A stretch of DNA of 64,000 bases from Anaerohalosphaeraceae bacterium (GCA_035378985.1 DAOSUR010000008.1:1-64000); one strand, 5' to 3'; numbered from the stretch's first letter, positions 1 through 8,819 are shown. Notes: a model not told the origin generated them from the letters alone. Numbers and translations: made by a program.

Positions 1-871
1 AGAGCTCAATCAGGGCATCACAAATCGTCACCGGCATTTGGCCCATCTCCATCAGTCGGGCCGTCTCTGCCAGTACACCTGGCGCGCTGCGGGAGGCAAT
101 CTGTTCCGCCAGTTTCAGCAGGTGCCGGCGGTCCGGCCGCCCCATGCACTCCATCAGCATTGCCGCCGTCAGCGGCCGCTGACCGACGCTGAGCAGCTGA
201 TCCAGCAGACTAAGCGCATCCCGCATCGAACCGTTGGCCAGCCGTGCCAGATGAACCAGCAAATCTTCTTCGTACTCGACCTGCTCCTGCTGTAGGATTT
301 TGCGAAGCTGCGCCGTGATGGTCTGGGCGTTCATCGCCGCAAAATCAAACCGCTGACAGCGGGACTGAATCGTCGGCAGAACCTTATTGGGCTCTGTCGT
401 GGCAAAAATGAATTTTACATAGTCCGGCGGTTCTTCCAGAATCTTCAGCAGCGCGTTAAAGGCATTGGATGTGAGCATGTGCACTTCATCGATGATGTAG
501 ATTTTGAAGCGCGCCCGGGCCGGCCGGTAAATGGCGTTGGCAATCAGCTCCCGAACATGCTCGACCTTGTTGTTGGAGGCCCCGTCAATCTCAATCACAT
601 CGATATCATCGCCGGTATGGATTGACCGGCAGCTGTCGCACTCCAGACACGGGTGAACCGTCGGCTCCTTGGATTTCAGGCAATTCAGCGATTTGGCCAG
701 GATGCGGGCCATCGTGGTTTTGCCCACCCCCCGGGTGCCGGTAAACAGATACGCATGGGCCACCCGCCCGGACAAGATGGCGTTTTTGAGGGTTTGCGCA
801 ACGGCTTCCTGCCCGACTACATCGTCAAAGGTCTGCGAACGGTACCGTCTTGCCAAAACCGTATAAGCCAT
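1..871 (-). CDS. dnaX: DNA polymerase III gamma/tau subunit (partial)
   Basis: Clamp-loader ATPase of the replicative polymerase. Translating the minus strand from the ATG at 871 gives 290 codons running off the left edge, so the C-terminus is missing. The N-terminus MAYTVLARRYRSQTFDD is classic DnaX. Walker A is GTRGVGKTT near residue 45. A zinc site of one Cys followed by CLECDSC lies near residues 64-79. The Walker B/DEVHML segment and the SRC arginine-finger motif follow in order. It lies downstream of the SRP RNA on the same strand, a common bacterial pairing, but with a small gene between. What is present is intact; whether a tau-type tail exists cannot be seen here. Confidence 0.97.
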   Translation of the reverse strand, partial: MAYTVLARRYRSQTFDDVVGQEAVAQTLKNAILSGRVAHAYLFTGTRGVGKTTMARILAKSLNCLKSKEPTVHPCLECDSCRSIHTGDDIDVIEIDGASNNKVEHVRELIANAIYRPARARFKIYIIDEVHMLTSNAFNALLKILEEPPDYVKFIFATTEPNKVLPTIQSRCQRFDFAAMNAQTITAQLRKILQQEQVEYEEDLLVHLARLANGSMRDALSLLDQLLSVGQRPLTAAMLMECMGRPDRRHLLKLAEQIASRSAPGVLAETARLMEMGQMPVTICDALIEL

Positions 872-893
872 ACAATTGATTAATGATTATGGA

Positions 894-1250
894 TTATTGT
901 TTCTTCGACTGACTGGTTTTCCTGGAGGCGATGAAAATGGCGGTCAATTCGCCTGCTTCTTTTAAGAGCGCCTCACATTTCTTCAGAGGTATTATACCTT
1001 CTTCAATTAGAAATTCTATCCAAAAAGCTGTTTCATCCGTTTCTTCGATGACAATACCGAGTTTTGAGGAAAAGGCCGCTTTGGAAGGTGCTGCACAAAC
1101 CGCCCTATAATTGGCTGCAACAGATGTACTGGAGCGGATAAGTTGTTTTTGGACATGCCGACAAAGAGAAGTATCTGGAAGCGAAGAGGCCAATTGTACA
1201 CAGCGATGGGCAAACTGTTTGGTCCGTCTCTTTAATTCTCCCGCATCCAT
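894..1250 (-). CDS. four-helix-bundle protein (23S rRNA intervening-sequence type)
   Basis: A 118-residue protein with the look of the small four-helix-bundle family first found in intervening sequences of 23S rRNA genes. The core 'SVAANYRAVCAA ... KLGIVIEETDETAFWIEFL' carries the family's typical S-x-x-A-N-x-x-E/A and E-D-E/T-W-L pattern. The family's molecular role is not established. The start at 1250 has a GGAG five bases upstream. It sits between the SRP RNA and dnaX on the same strand, 22 bases before dnaX, so it may be co-transcribed with it. It is visibly richer in A/T than its neighbours, which would fit a later insertion (inference). Confidence 0.85.
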   Translation of the reverse strand: MDAGELKRRTKQFAHRCVQLASSLPDTSLCRHVQKQLIRSSTSVAANYRAVCAAPSKAAFSSKLGIVIEETDETAFWIEFLIEEGIIPLKKCEALLKEAGELTAIFIASRKTSQSKKQ

Positions 1251-1307
1251 TCACGCTCCAGCTCCCCCCAATATTCAATAAACACTAATCACTAATCAAT
1301 AAAAAAG

Positions 1308-1404
1308 GTGGCCGGGTTTGCCATACACAGCCCCGCTGCCGCTTAGGGCTGCTCGGTTCCCCGCCTGACCCGGTTCACGCGCGGTGCTTGCATGGGACCC
1401 GACC
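1308..1404 (-). ncRNA. ffs: small (4.5S-type) signal recognition particle RNA
   Basis: RNA core of the signal recognition particle, which binds Ffh. Read on the minus strand, the ends GGTCGGGT and ACCCGGCC pair perfectly. The centre holds the conserved Ffh-binding hairpin: GTCAGG, then a CGG/CCG stem closed by a GGAA tetraloop, then AGCAGC and CCTAAG. The length of about 97 bases fits the small bacterial form without an Alu domain. A run of six T follows at 1306-1301 and probably helps termination. A possible promoter lies at 1443-1415. It precedes a small protein gene and dnaX. Confidence 0.94.
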
Positions 1405-1414
1405 ACAAAAAAAC

Positions 1415-1443
1415 ATTTTTGGAAGAGCCCCTTCCTGGTTCAA
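1415..1443 (-). promoter_or_regulatory. candidate promoter of the SRP RNA
   Basis: On the minus strand TTGAAC (1443-1438) is followed after 17 bases by AAAAAT (1420-1415). The RNA 5' end inferred from stem pairing is at 1404, ten bases further on, which is slightly long. The -10 is weak. Confidence 0.35.
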
Positions 1444-1588
1444 GGGCCCTTCTACTATAAAGACCCGACAGCAAAATTTCCACAAAAAACAAGTTTCCCG
1501 GAACACTTTTCCGGACTACAATATCCTTATTCGGAAGCTGATGGGCAGGGAGGTTGAAAAAACCCCGGAAAACTGGAGGTGTTTTGGT

Positions 1589-1771
1589 ATGAAAGTTCGA
1601 ATTGAAGACAATTGCACGGCGTGCGGTTTGTGTGTCAATACCTGTCCGGAAGTCTTCACAATGGGACAGGACAAGGCGGAAGTCCTGGTCGAGACAGTGC
1701 CGCCGATGTATGAAGAGGCGGTCGAGCAGGCCGCCGACGAGTGTCCCGTCGAAGCCATCATTGTCGAATAA
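1589..1771 (+). CDS. single-cluster [4Fe-4S] ferredoxin
   Basis: Small soluble electron carrier of 60 residues. Cysteines 9, 12, 15 and 19 form CxxCxxCxxxCP and Cys52 sits in ECPVEAI. Four of these would hold one [4Fe-4S] cluster, as in the 60-residue Thermotoga-type ferredoxins, where an extra cysteine can form a disulfide. The ATG at 1589 is chosen because CTGGAGGTG lies just upstream and residue 1 falls where the family starts; an in-frame upstream extension has no similarity. It stands alone, converging on proC. Its partners cannot be told from position, though PflX-like and ETF genes lie within 8 kb. Confidence 0.93.
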   Translation: MKVRIEDNCTACGLCVNTCPEVFTMGQDKAEVLVETVPPMYEEAVEQAADECPVEAIIVE

Positions 1772-1780
1772 TCTCCGCTT

Positions 1781-2596
1781 TCAGGCCGACAATTCTCTGG
1801 AACGCCGGGCCGCCGCCAAAAGGGCCTGCCGCACCATCGGACCGAAAGAATACTCCCCGAAAACCTTCAGGGCCGCTTCCGTTGTCCCTCCCGGTGAAGT
1901 CACCTTTTTTCGCAGGATATCCGGTGTTTCCCCCCGGCCGGCGGCCTCCTCCGCCAGAAGTGCCGCCCCTTTGGCTGTCTGAAGAACAAGGGTTCGGGCG
2001 GTCGCCTCATCCAGCCCCAGCTCCGCAGCGGCCTTGAGCATCTCCTCCATCAGCAGGAAAAAGTACGCCGGCCCCGACCCGCTGACCGCCGTGACGGCAT
2101 CGAGCAGCTCCTCGTATTCCGCCACAACCGTTTTGCCGACCGATTCAAATATCCGCAGGACATCCTGCATCTGCTGCGGCGAAGCTCCGGCATTGTACAG
2201 GGCGCTGGCGCCTGCCGAGACCATCGCGGGGGTATTGGGCATCACCCGGATAATCGGATTCTGAGACAGAAACGAGCGGATTTTGGCCGTTCGAACTCCG
2301 GCGGCAATCGAAATCACAAGCGCTCCGCGGCGGATACTGCCGGCGATTTCCTCCAGAACAGCGGCCATCTGCTGGGGTTTGACGGCCAAAATGACAATGT
2401 CGGCCTGTCCGGCCGCCGCACGATTGTCCGCTGCGGTATGAACACCATATGTCCGGCGGAGAAACTCCAACCGTTCTGCAAGGACATCCGAGACCCAAAT
2501 CTGCTCCGGCTGATAAAGCCCCTGCTGCAAAAGCCCTTTCAGAAGGGCCTGTGCCATATTTCCGCCGCCGATAAATCCGAGTATTTTATTCTCCAT
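1781..2596 (-). CDS. proC: pyrroline-5-carboxylate reductase
   Basis: Last step of proline synthesis: NAD(P)H reduction of 1-pyrroline-5-carboxylate. 271 residues, the normal family length. The N-terminal Rossmann motif is GFIGGGNMAQAL (residues 8-19). RVMPNTPAMVSAG and the C-terminal signature SGSGPAYFFLLMEEM with VTSPGGTTEAAL are all present. It follows the sigma-factor gene on the same strand after 48 bases and converges on the ferredoxin gene with only nine bases between the stop codons, so the two genes may share a two-way 3' end. Confidence 0.97.
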   Translation of the reverse strand: MENKILGFIGGGNMAQALLKGLLQQGLYQPEQIWVSDVLAERLEFLRRTYGVHTAADNRAAAGQADIVILAVKPQQMAAVLEEIAGSIRRGALVISIAAGVRTAKIRSFLSQNPIIRVMPNTPAMVSAGASALYNAGASPQQMQDVLRIFESVGKTVVAEYEELLDAVTAVSGSGPAYFFLLMEEMLKAAAELGLDEATARTLVLQTAKGAALLAEEAAGRGETPDILRKKVTSPGGTTEAALKVFGEYSFGPMVRQALLAAARRSRELSA

Positions 2597-2644
2597 TGTG
2601 TCGGCCTTTCTGAATACGGACCATTTTTTGGGCTATTGTATGCA

Positions 2645-4285
2645 TCAGCCGGTCAGCAAGTCAAACTGTTCCGGACTAAGCGTCCGCCGGAGCTTCTGGA
2701 GTGCCTGAAGTTCAATCTGGCGGACCCGCTCCTTGCTCAGCCCCAGCACATCCCCGATTTCTTTGAGCGTCTTGGGCTTGGGGGGAATGACTCCCTCACT
2801 GAGGGGAAAACGATTCATCACGACAAAGCGTTCGCGTTCATCCAGCTCCCGTTCAATAATATCCAGCAGACTGCGCTGGGCCTGTTCGACGGCCCCAAAA
2901 TCCGGCGCAGCCTTCCCTTCCGACGGCTGGGCCACGCGGGACAAATCCGACCCCCCGGCCCGGTCCGGACGGGCGGTCTCAGCGGGGATGCGGCGGGCAA
3001 AATCCTTGGCAATCGCCAGAGCCGCATACGTGCTGAAACGATAGCCCTTGGTGTAATCAAATTTTTCCAGAGCCGCAATCAGCGACAGATTCCCCTCTCC
3101 GACCAAATCCCCGACGGAAGCCCCGAACTGACTGTGTCTGCCCGCCACACGAATCACCAGCGGCATATTCACCTGCAGGAGGAAATGCTGCGTCTGCTCC
3201 GCCATTGCCAGATAGGTTTCAATTCGGCGCAGCTGCCGGCTGGACGGATGAGCCGGCTGAATCTGCGACCGTTCCGTGAATGCCAGGTATTTCAAATAAT
3301 TGTATCGTCGAAACAGCGCCGTCTCCTCCGCACGGCTGAGCACCGAAGGAGGGGCCGCCGAAAGGTCTTTCAAGAGAACATCCGTCGATTCAACGATTGC
3401 GCGGTACGCATCCGGAGCGTGAAAGTCCGGGCTGTCCACATACTCCAGTTTCAGCCCGAGCAGTTCTTTGGCCCGCTGCTGATTAATGATTCGATGAACA
3501 GAGCTGCAGCTTAACCCAAACCGCTCCATCAGCTGCCGAACCGGCGTCTTCTGCTTATAAAGTTTGTACAGGGCGGCACGGTCTTTGGGACTCAGACGGC
3601 CGAACGGTCGGGCAAATACGGCCTTTTCCGGAAACTGCCGGTCATGTTCAGCCAGAATTAACCGCACCGTCTCCCGGGCCCGACCGAGACGTCGGGCAAC
3701 CTCCTGCAAAATCGGCTCTTTCGCACGGGTCGGCCTGGCCTTCTGCAGCTGGGCCGCCATCTCAATCACAGTTTGCTTTTCTTTCTCACTAAGACGGGAA
3801 AATCCTTTTGCCCTGGCAAGCCGCTCCGGATGAGAGGAAACAAACTGATTGACAGCAGACTCCAGAAATGCCAGTCTTCTGCGCCCGTCCGGAAAAAGGC
3901 AGTGTTTACCCAGAAGCCCCTGCTTCTGCCAGCGCCGAACCGTTTTGCCGGAGACGGAAAACCGCTGGGCCAATTGAGAAACGGTATAGAGCGGCTCGTT
4001 TTGTTCGGCAGCGGACAGCTCCATCCGGCGGCTCAGCTGCATCGAAAAAACCCGCAGGTCATCCAGAAGCCGACGTCCGGGAATCAAAAGGTCCGCAAGA
4101 GCCCCATGAACTCGTCGTCCCCTAAGTCGAAAAACAATGAAATCGAATGGATACTCTTTACGCGGGTCCAAAAGTAGAAGAAGTTTTTCTATATTATCCA
4201 GAATTTTTTTCTGTTCCTGGCGGGAAACCTTCTGAAAAGGTTCCAACAATTGACGCAGGGCTGGGTGTTGAATCTGTATTGCCAT
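2645..4285 (-). CDS. sigma-70 family factor with extra N-terminal HTH segments
   Basis: RNA polymerase sigma factor of 546 residues when started at the ATG at 4285; a longer in-frame extension to 4381 is basic and unlike anything. Near residues 98-145 is a MerR/excisionase-like HTH (PLYTVSQLAQRFSVSGKTVR). Two more HTH-like segments lie near 190-212 (EVARRLGRARETVRLIL) and 246-268 (VRQLMERFGLSCSSVHRII). A region 1.2-like helix is near 315-335, region 2 at about 365-435 and region 4 at 475-540 (LSKERVRQIELQALQKLRR). Region 3 seems absent, replaced by a linker. Region 2.4 reads FSTYAALAIAKDF and lacks the usual paired tryptophans. Similar composite sigma factors occur in Planctomycetes as far as I recall; the target promoters are unknown. 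Confidence 0.88.
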   Translation of the reverse strand: MAIQIQHPALRQLLEPFQKVSRQEQKKILDNIEKLLLLLDPRKEYPFDFIVFRLRGRRVHGALADLLIPGRRLLDDLRVFSMQLSRRMELSAAEQNEPLYTVSQLAQRFSVSGKTVRRWQKQGLLGKHCLFPDGRRRLAFLESAVNQFVSSHPERLARAKGFSRLSEKEKQTVIEMAAQLQKARPTRAKEPILQEVARRLGRARETVRLILAEHDRQFPEKAVFARPFGRLSPKDRAALYKLYKQKTPVRQLMERFGLSCSSVHRIINQQRAKELLGLKLEYVDSPDFHAPDAYRAIVESTDVLLKDLSAAPPSVLSRAEETALFRRYNYLKYLAFTERSQIQPAHPSSRQLRRIETYLAMAEQTQHFLLQVNMPLVIRVAGRHSQFGASVGDLVGEGNLSLIAALEKFDYTKGYRFSTYAALAIAKDFARRIPAETARPDRAGGSDLSRVAQPSEGKAAPDFGAVEQAQRSLLDIIERELDERERFVVMNRFPLSEGVIPPKPKTLKEIGDVLGLSKERVRQIELQALQKLRRTLSPEQFDLLTG

Positions 4286-4365
4286 AAAGGGATTATGGAG
4301 TCTGAAAAGGAACAAGGCAAGGGGTTTCCTCAGCAAGCGACACGAAAACCTTAAGCTGTTTTTAA

Positions 4366-4393
4366 TTGACCGAAAAAACAAAGTTGATAAGAT
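4366..4393 (+). promoter_or_regulatory. candidate promoter of the ETF operon
   Basis: TTGACC (4366-4371), 16-base spacer, TAAGAT (4388-4393), about 48 bases before the ATG at 4441. The waaA promoter further along has the same form. Confidence 0.5.
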
Positions 4394-4440
4394 GAGGCGG
4401 CTTTTGATTTGGTCTTTGAGGTCAGTGATAACGGGGATTC

Positions 4441-6537
4441 ATGAGCGACTATATCGTTTTAGTCAAACAAGTACCGGATGTTTCTCAGATTACGGACAAT
4501 GCCTTTGACCCCAATACAGGCAATCTCATCCGAACCCGCCTGCCGAGTGTAATTAATGAATTAGATGCCCAAGCCCTTGCCTTTGCCCGCCGAATGGCTT
4601 TCCTGGCCGGTGACCAAAACGCCCGGATTATCGCCCTGACAATGGGTCCCCCAATGGCCGCAGAGGTCCTTCGCTACTGTCTGGCCCGCTGTGCCGATAC
4701 CGCTATCCTCCTGACGGACAAGGCATTAGGCGGGGCTGACACCTGGGCCACAGCCAACCCGCTGGCCTGGGCCATCCGAAAAATCGCCAAAGAAATGTTT
4801 CAGGACTCGCCGGACTACTATATCGTAGCCGGTATGCAGTCCGTGGACGGCGATACAGCCCAGGTTCCTCCCCAAATTGCCGAAGAAATGAATATCCCCT
4901 GTGTTTCTTATATTACCGATGCTCACTTTCAGCAGGGGCGGTTCACTTTTACACGAATCATCTCCGGCGGCAGCCAAATCGTTCAGCTGCGGCGGATGCC
5001 GGCGGTTTTGACAGTCGCCAAATACGAATATCCCCTGTTCGCCTCCTTCCAAAGAACCCGTCAGGCCTCCAAAATCCCTCTGATTCAATGGGATGCCCGA
5101 ACCATTCAGGCCAAGGCCGTCGGTGTGGAGGGCTCAAAAACCCGGGTGATTCGGGTCTTCCCGCCCGGAAAGACAACCCGCAAATGTCAGCCGGTTCATT
5201 CCGCCAAAGAACTCGCCCAGGTCATTGCCCAATCCCTGCGGCAGGCCTCCGCCGGCGAACAGGCCCAGGAAAAAGGCCGGCCGGTCTATCTTCTGCCCGC
5301 CAGACGAAAAAGCCCCTTTGACCGCTCCTTCGAAGGAACCGTCAAGGAATTGGAAGACTTCCAGGTCCTCTCCCAAATCCTTCAGGAAATGAAGATTACC
5401 CGCCCGGAAGAAATCACAGACCAGGTCTGCGAAAGAATCCTTCAGGACCCCCGCGTAGATTTTCACAAAAAAGCCCTCGAGGATATGCTGGAGGGATATC
5501 GTCAGACCGAACCGACCTACAAAGGAGAGGTCTGGGTGGTTGCCGAGCAGGACGAAAACGGCATCCATCCGGCGGTTTTCGAACTGCTGGGCAAGGCCCG
5601 CGAACTGGCGGATTCTCTGGAGGTCCAGACCGGCGTCGTGCTGGCCGGCAAATCCGTCCGGGCTTTGGCCGATTCGCTGATTGCCGCCGGTGCGGACAAG
5701 GTCTATCTGCTCGAACACCCTCTTCTGGAACCCTTTGACCCCTTTGTCTGGCGAAAGGCCGTCGCGGACGTCTGGGAGAAATACCGCCCGCAGATTGTCC
5801 TGTTTGCCGCCACCCCGCAGGGGCGGGTGCTGGCCCCGATGGTTTCCTACCGAACCGGCTGCGGGCTTACGGCCGACTGCACCGGTCTGGATATCCGCGA
5901 CAGCAGCCGCAAAAAACAAATCGCCATCCTTTTCCAGACGCGTCCGGCCCTCGGGGGCAATGTGATGGCAACTATCTGCACGAAGGATTCCCCCTGCCAG
6001 ATGGCCACTGCCCGCCCGGGTGTAATGCAGCGGCTCAAAGACAATCCTTCCCGCAAAGGAATCATCCTCCCTCATCCGCCGGCCCTGACAACGGAAGACC
6101 TTTCCCTGGAGGTTCTGCGGACGGAAAAAGGCACCGGAAAGGTGCATTTCGACAGCGACTGCATCGTCAGCGGCGGCAAGGGAATGCAGAACCGGGACAA
6201 CTACGACCGGCTTCTGAATACACTTTGTACAGCCATTCGTGAACGCTTCGGTGTATCCGTAGAAAAAGGGGCTTCCCGCACAGCAGTTGAACAGGGTTTT
6301 GCCGAGCGGATTTATCAGGTCGGCCAGACCGGTACGGCCGTCGGTCCAAAACTGTATATCGCCGTCGGCATCTCCGGAGCCATTCAGCATATGATCGGCA
6401 TCGCCAATACCGAAACAATCGTGGCGATTAATACAGACCCGCACGCACCGATTTTCAAGCAGTGCGATTATTACCTTATCGGCAGCGCTGAACAAGTGAT
6501 CCCTCAACTGGCGGAAGAATTGAGGACAATGGGATGA
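4441..6537 (+). CDS. electron transfer flavoprotein, beta-alpha fusion
   Basis: One 698-residue chain carries both ETF subunits in the order FixA-FixB. Residues 1-250 are the beta domain: MSDYIVLVKQVPD at the start, the nucleotide-binding stretch QSVDGDTAQVPPQIAE (133-148), and the beta signature RRMPAVLTVAKYEYPLF (184-200). Residues 250-358 are a linker with no clear domain. Residues 359-698 are the alpha domain with the FAD-binding elements SGGKGM (577-582), GQTGTAV (628-634) and GISGAIQHMIGI (643-654). ETFs pass electrons from dehydrogenases to a quinone oxidoreductase. The next gene overlaps by four bases (ATGA) and encodes that acceptor. Whether this is a bifurcating or an ordinary ETF cannot be settled by eye. 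Confidence 0.95.
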   Translation: MSDYIVLVKQVPDVSQITDNAFDPNTGNLIRTRLPSVINELDAQALAFARRMAFLAGDQNARIIALTMGPPMAAEVLRYCLARCADTAILLTDKALGGADTWATANPLAWAIRKIAKEMFQDSPDYYIVAGMQSVDGDTAQVPPQIAEEMNIPCVSYITDAHFQQGRFTFTRIISGGSQIVQLRRMPAVLTVAKYEYPLFASFQRTRQASKIPLIQWDARTIQAKAVGVEGSKTRVIRVFPPGKTTRKCQPVHSAKELAQVIAQSLRQASAGEQAQEKGRPVYLLPARRKSPFDRSFEGTVKELEDFQVLSQILQEMKITRPEEITDQVCERILQDPRVDFHKKALEDMLEGYRQTEPTYKGEVWVVAEQDENGIHPAVFELLGKARELADSLEVQTGVVLAGKSVRALADSLIAAGADKVYLLEHPLLEPFDPFVWRKAVADVWEKYRPQIVLFAATPQGRVLAPMVSYRTGCGLTADCTGLDIRDSSRKKQIAILFQTRPALGGNVMATICTKDSPCQMATARPGVMQRLKDNPSRKGIILPHPPALTTEDLSLEVLRTEKGTGKVHFDSDCIVSGGKGMQNRDNYDRLLNTLCTAIRERFGVSVEKGASRTAVEQGFAERIYQVGQTGTAVGPKLYIAVGISGAIQHMIGIANTETIVAINTDPHAPIFKQCDYYLIGSAEQVIPQLAEELRTMG

Positions 6538-8201
6538 GCACACCGCAGGCAAATCCTGTTTCGGTTTTGATTATCGGGGCCGGACCGGCGGGCCTGTCGG
6601 CGGCCATTCATCTGAAAAAGAACCATCCGCAACTGGATGTGGTTGTCATTGACAAGGCCGCCGGGCCGGGCCATCACAATCTGTCCGGCGCCGTGGCAGA
6701 ATCCGCAGCCCTCGAGCGGCTGCTGAACCCGATTGACCCAAACTGGCAAACCTCCGAACAGGCCAAAAAAGTGCTCATCGGGCAGGTTCAGCAGGATGAC
6801 CTGCTCTTTATGGCCGGACAATGCGCCGCATTCAAAATCCTGCCCGCCGTGTATCTGGCCAAAACCCTGGGGCTGGGATTCGGCCAGCTGAGCCATCGCG
6901 GAGACTGGATTTGTTCACTGAGCCGCCTGACCGTTTGGCTGTGCGAATTGGCGCAAAAGGCGGGCGTCGAGGTCCTGCACGGCTTTGCCGCCGGCGAAAT
7001 CCTCTGGAACGAGCAAACCCATCTGGCCGAGGGCATTCGGCTGGTGGATCAGGGACTCGACAAAGAAGGACATCCGCAGCCCAACTTCCTGCCCGGGGAA
7101 ATCATCCCGGCCCGGATGATCCTGATTGCCGAAGGTTGCGACGGACAAATCGCCGAGCAATTCATCCAAAAGGCCGGACTGCGGCGGCAATGCCCCCAGC
7201 TGTTTTCGCTGGGTGTTAAGGAATTGATTAAGGTCTCGCCGCAACAGTACGAGGCATTCGGCTCAGGGCGCGTCGTTCATGCGATGGGCTATCCGCTCTG
7301 GACACCGCTGATCGGCCCGGGGATGTTCGGCGGCGGGATTATGTATCCGATGGGAGCCGAACAGATTGCCGTCGGGATGATTGTCGGGCTGGACTATCCG
7401 TATTACGATTTTAATCCGCAGGACGCCCTGACGCTCTTTAAGGAGCACCGGTGGGTGCGGCGGTTTATCGAGGGCGGCAAGGTCGTCGAAGGCGGCGCCA
7501 AAATGATACCCGAAGGCGGCTTTTATGCCCTGCCGCGCTGCCCGCAGACCGGCTCCATCGGCAAAAGCAACGTCTGCCTTCTGGGCGACAGTGCGGGGTT
7601 CGTGAATATGCTCAAAATCAAGGGCATTCACAACGCCGTCTATTCGGGTCTGGCCGCCGCGGAAGCCGTCGGGGCCAATCTGGACACACCGGCGGCCGTC
7701 GCCCGATGCTACACACGGCTGCTGGAGGAAAACGGCGTCTTAAAAGAAATGGCCTCCGCCAAAAACTTCCGCCAGACCGTCGCCAAATTCGGCCCGCTGC
7801 AGGGGCTGCCTTTGTCCGTTCTGGGAGACTGGCTGCCCCGATTTTCCGTTGAACCCGACTGGCAGGCCATGCGCCGGCGGCGCTATCGGCTCAAACCGCC
7901 TGTGCGGTTTGACAAAGACACCTTCACGGCTGTCGCCGGCACGGCTCATCGGGAGGAACAGCCCTGCCACCTGACGATACGCGATGCGGCCGTGTGCAAA
8001 GAGAAATGTCAGCCGACTTTTGAAGCCCCCTGCATCACCTTCTGTCCGGCGGGCGTGTATGAATCCATTCAGGGCATCGTCAAACCGGCTAATCCTTCCA
8101 ATTGTCTGCACTGCAAAACCTGTCAGAGGAAATGCCCGTTTGACAATATCCGCTGGCGGTGTCCGGAACCGACCGGCGGCCCGAAATACAAAACGATGTA
8201 G
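6534..8201 (+). CDS. ETF-quinone oxidoreductase (FixC-FixX type)
   Basis: 555-residue flavoprotein that would take electrons from ETF to the quinone pool. The dinucleotide-binding motif LIIGAGPAGLSAAIHL lies near residue 13. GGFYALPRCPQTGSIGKSN and LLGDSAGFVNMLKIKGIHNA are ETF-QO/FixC motifs. The C-terminus is a ferredoxin domain of FixX type: cysteines in AVCKEKC and CITFCPAGVYE, then C524xxC527xxC530xxxC534P and C543. The last residues, EPTGGPKY, match the family's typical end. The ATG overlaps the stop of the ETF fusion (ATGA), which implies translational coupling. Together the two genes cover all four functions of a FixABCX complex. Confidence 0.94.
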   Translation: MSTPQANPVSVLIIGAGPAGLSAAIHLKKNHPQLDVVVIDKAAGPGHHNLSGAVAESAALERLLNPIDPNWQTSEQAKKVLIGQVQQDDLLFMAGQCAAFKILPAVYLAKTLGLGFGQLSHRGDWICSLSRLTVWLCELAQKAGVEVLHGFAAGEILWNEQTHLAEGIRLVDQGLDKEGHPQPNFLPGEIIPARMILIAEGCDGQIAEQFIQKAGLRRQCPQLFSLGVKELIKVSPQQYEAFGSGRVVHAMGYPLWTPLIGPGMFGGGIMYPMGAEQIAVGMIVGLDYPYYDFNPQDALTLFKEHRWVRRFIEGGKVVEGGAKMIPEGGFYALPRCPQTGSIGKSNVCLLGDSAGFVNMLKIKGIHNAVYSGLAAAEAVGANLDTPAAVARCYTRLLEENGVLKEMASAKNFRQTVAKFGPLQGLPLSVLGDWLPRFSVEPDWQAMRRRRYRLKPPVRFDKDTFTAVAGTAHREEQPCHLTIRDAAVCKEKCQPTFEAPCITFCPAGVYESIQGIVKPANPSNCLHCKTCQRKCPFDNIRWRCPEPTGGPKYKTM

Positions 8202-8219
8202 TCGGATGTTCGACCCCTG

Positions 8220-8735
8220 TCAGGGCCAAAACGCCGCCGCCGCAATCAAAAGCCAAATCAGAACCCCCATCAGGATTTTCAGGAACGCCCCAGCCGCCGT
8301 GCCCAGACCGGCTCCGATGCCGGACTGGATGGAAATCTGTCGGGGCTTTCCGGAACGGCGTTCGAACGCCCAGGCGGCCAGACCCGCCCCGATGCAGCCG
8401 CCCAGCAGCGTGCCCGCAAAAGGAACGGGAATGAAAATCGTGCCCAACACCGCCCCCGCCATCGCTCCGCCGACAGCTGCCAACGAGGCCTTCCAGCCCG
8501 CCCCGGCTCTTCTCGCCCCTGCCAGACCCGCCCAAAACTCGGCCAGCTCTCCCAACAGGGCCAGCACAGCCGCTGCCGCCAGTGTCCAAACGGAAAAAAT
8601 TCCGCGTTCCGCCTGCCACCAGGCAAACCCCGCCGTCGTCAGCACCATCAGCCAGTTGCCCGGCAGATAAAAAAAGCCCAGCACCAGCCAGAAGGCGTTC
8701 ACCAAAATCAGCAATACCAGATAGACATAAATCAT
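8220..8735 (-). CDS. DUF456-type membrane protein
   Basis: 171 residues with about four hydrophobic stretches. It begins MIYVYLVLLILVNAFWLVLG and has the glycine-rich pair of repeats (AAVGGAMAGAVLGTIF, IQSGIGAGLGTAAGAFLK) typical of the DUF456 family, whose function is unknown. An acidic GELAEFWAGL segment sits between the second and third hydrophobic stretches. The ATG at 8735 starts right at the first membrane segment; longer in-frame extensions run into the divergent upstream gene and are rejected. It converges on the ETF-QO gene with 18 bases between them. Confidence 0.8.
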   Translation of the reverse strand: MIYVYLVLLILVNAFWLVLGFFYLPGNWLMVLTTAGFAWWQAERGIFSVWTLAAAAVLALLGELAEFWAGLAGARRAGAGWKASLAAVGGAMAGAVLGTIFIPVPFAGTLLGGCIGAGLAAWAFERRSGKPRQISIQSGIGAGLGTAAGAFLKILMGVLIWLLIAAAAFWP

Positions 8736-8819
8736 AACGGTGGATTGACCTTTTTTCCGTACACGATTACGCTGACTATCAGCATACGATAAAAAGAGCG
8801 ATAGAGGAAACAAAAACCG

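Noticed and set aside
5134..6552. 472-codon open frame antisense to the ETF fusion
   Set aside because: Shadow frame; the plus strand carries all ETF motifs through to its stop.
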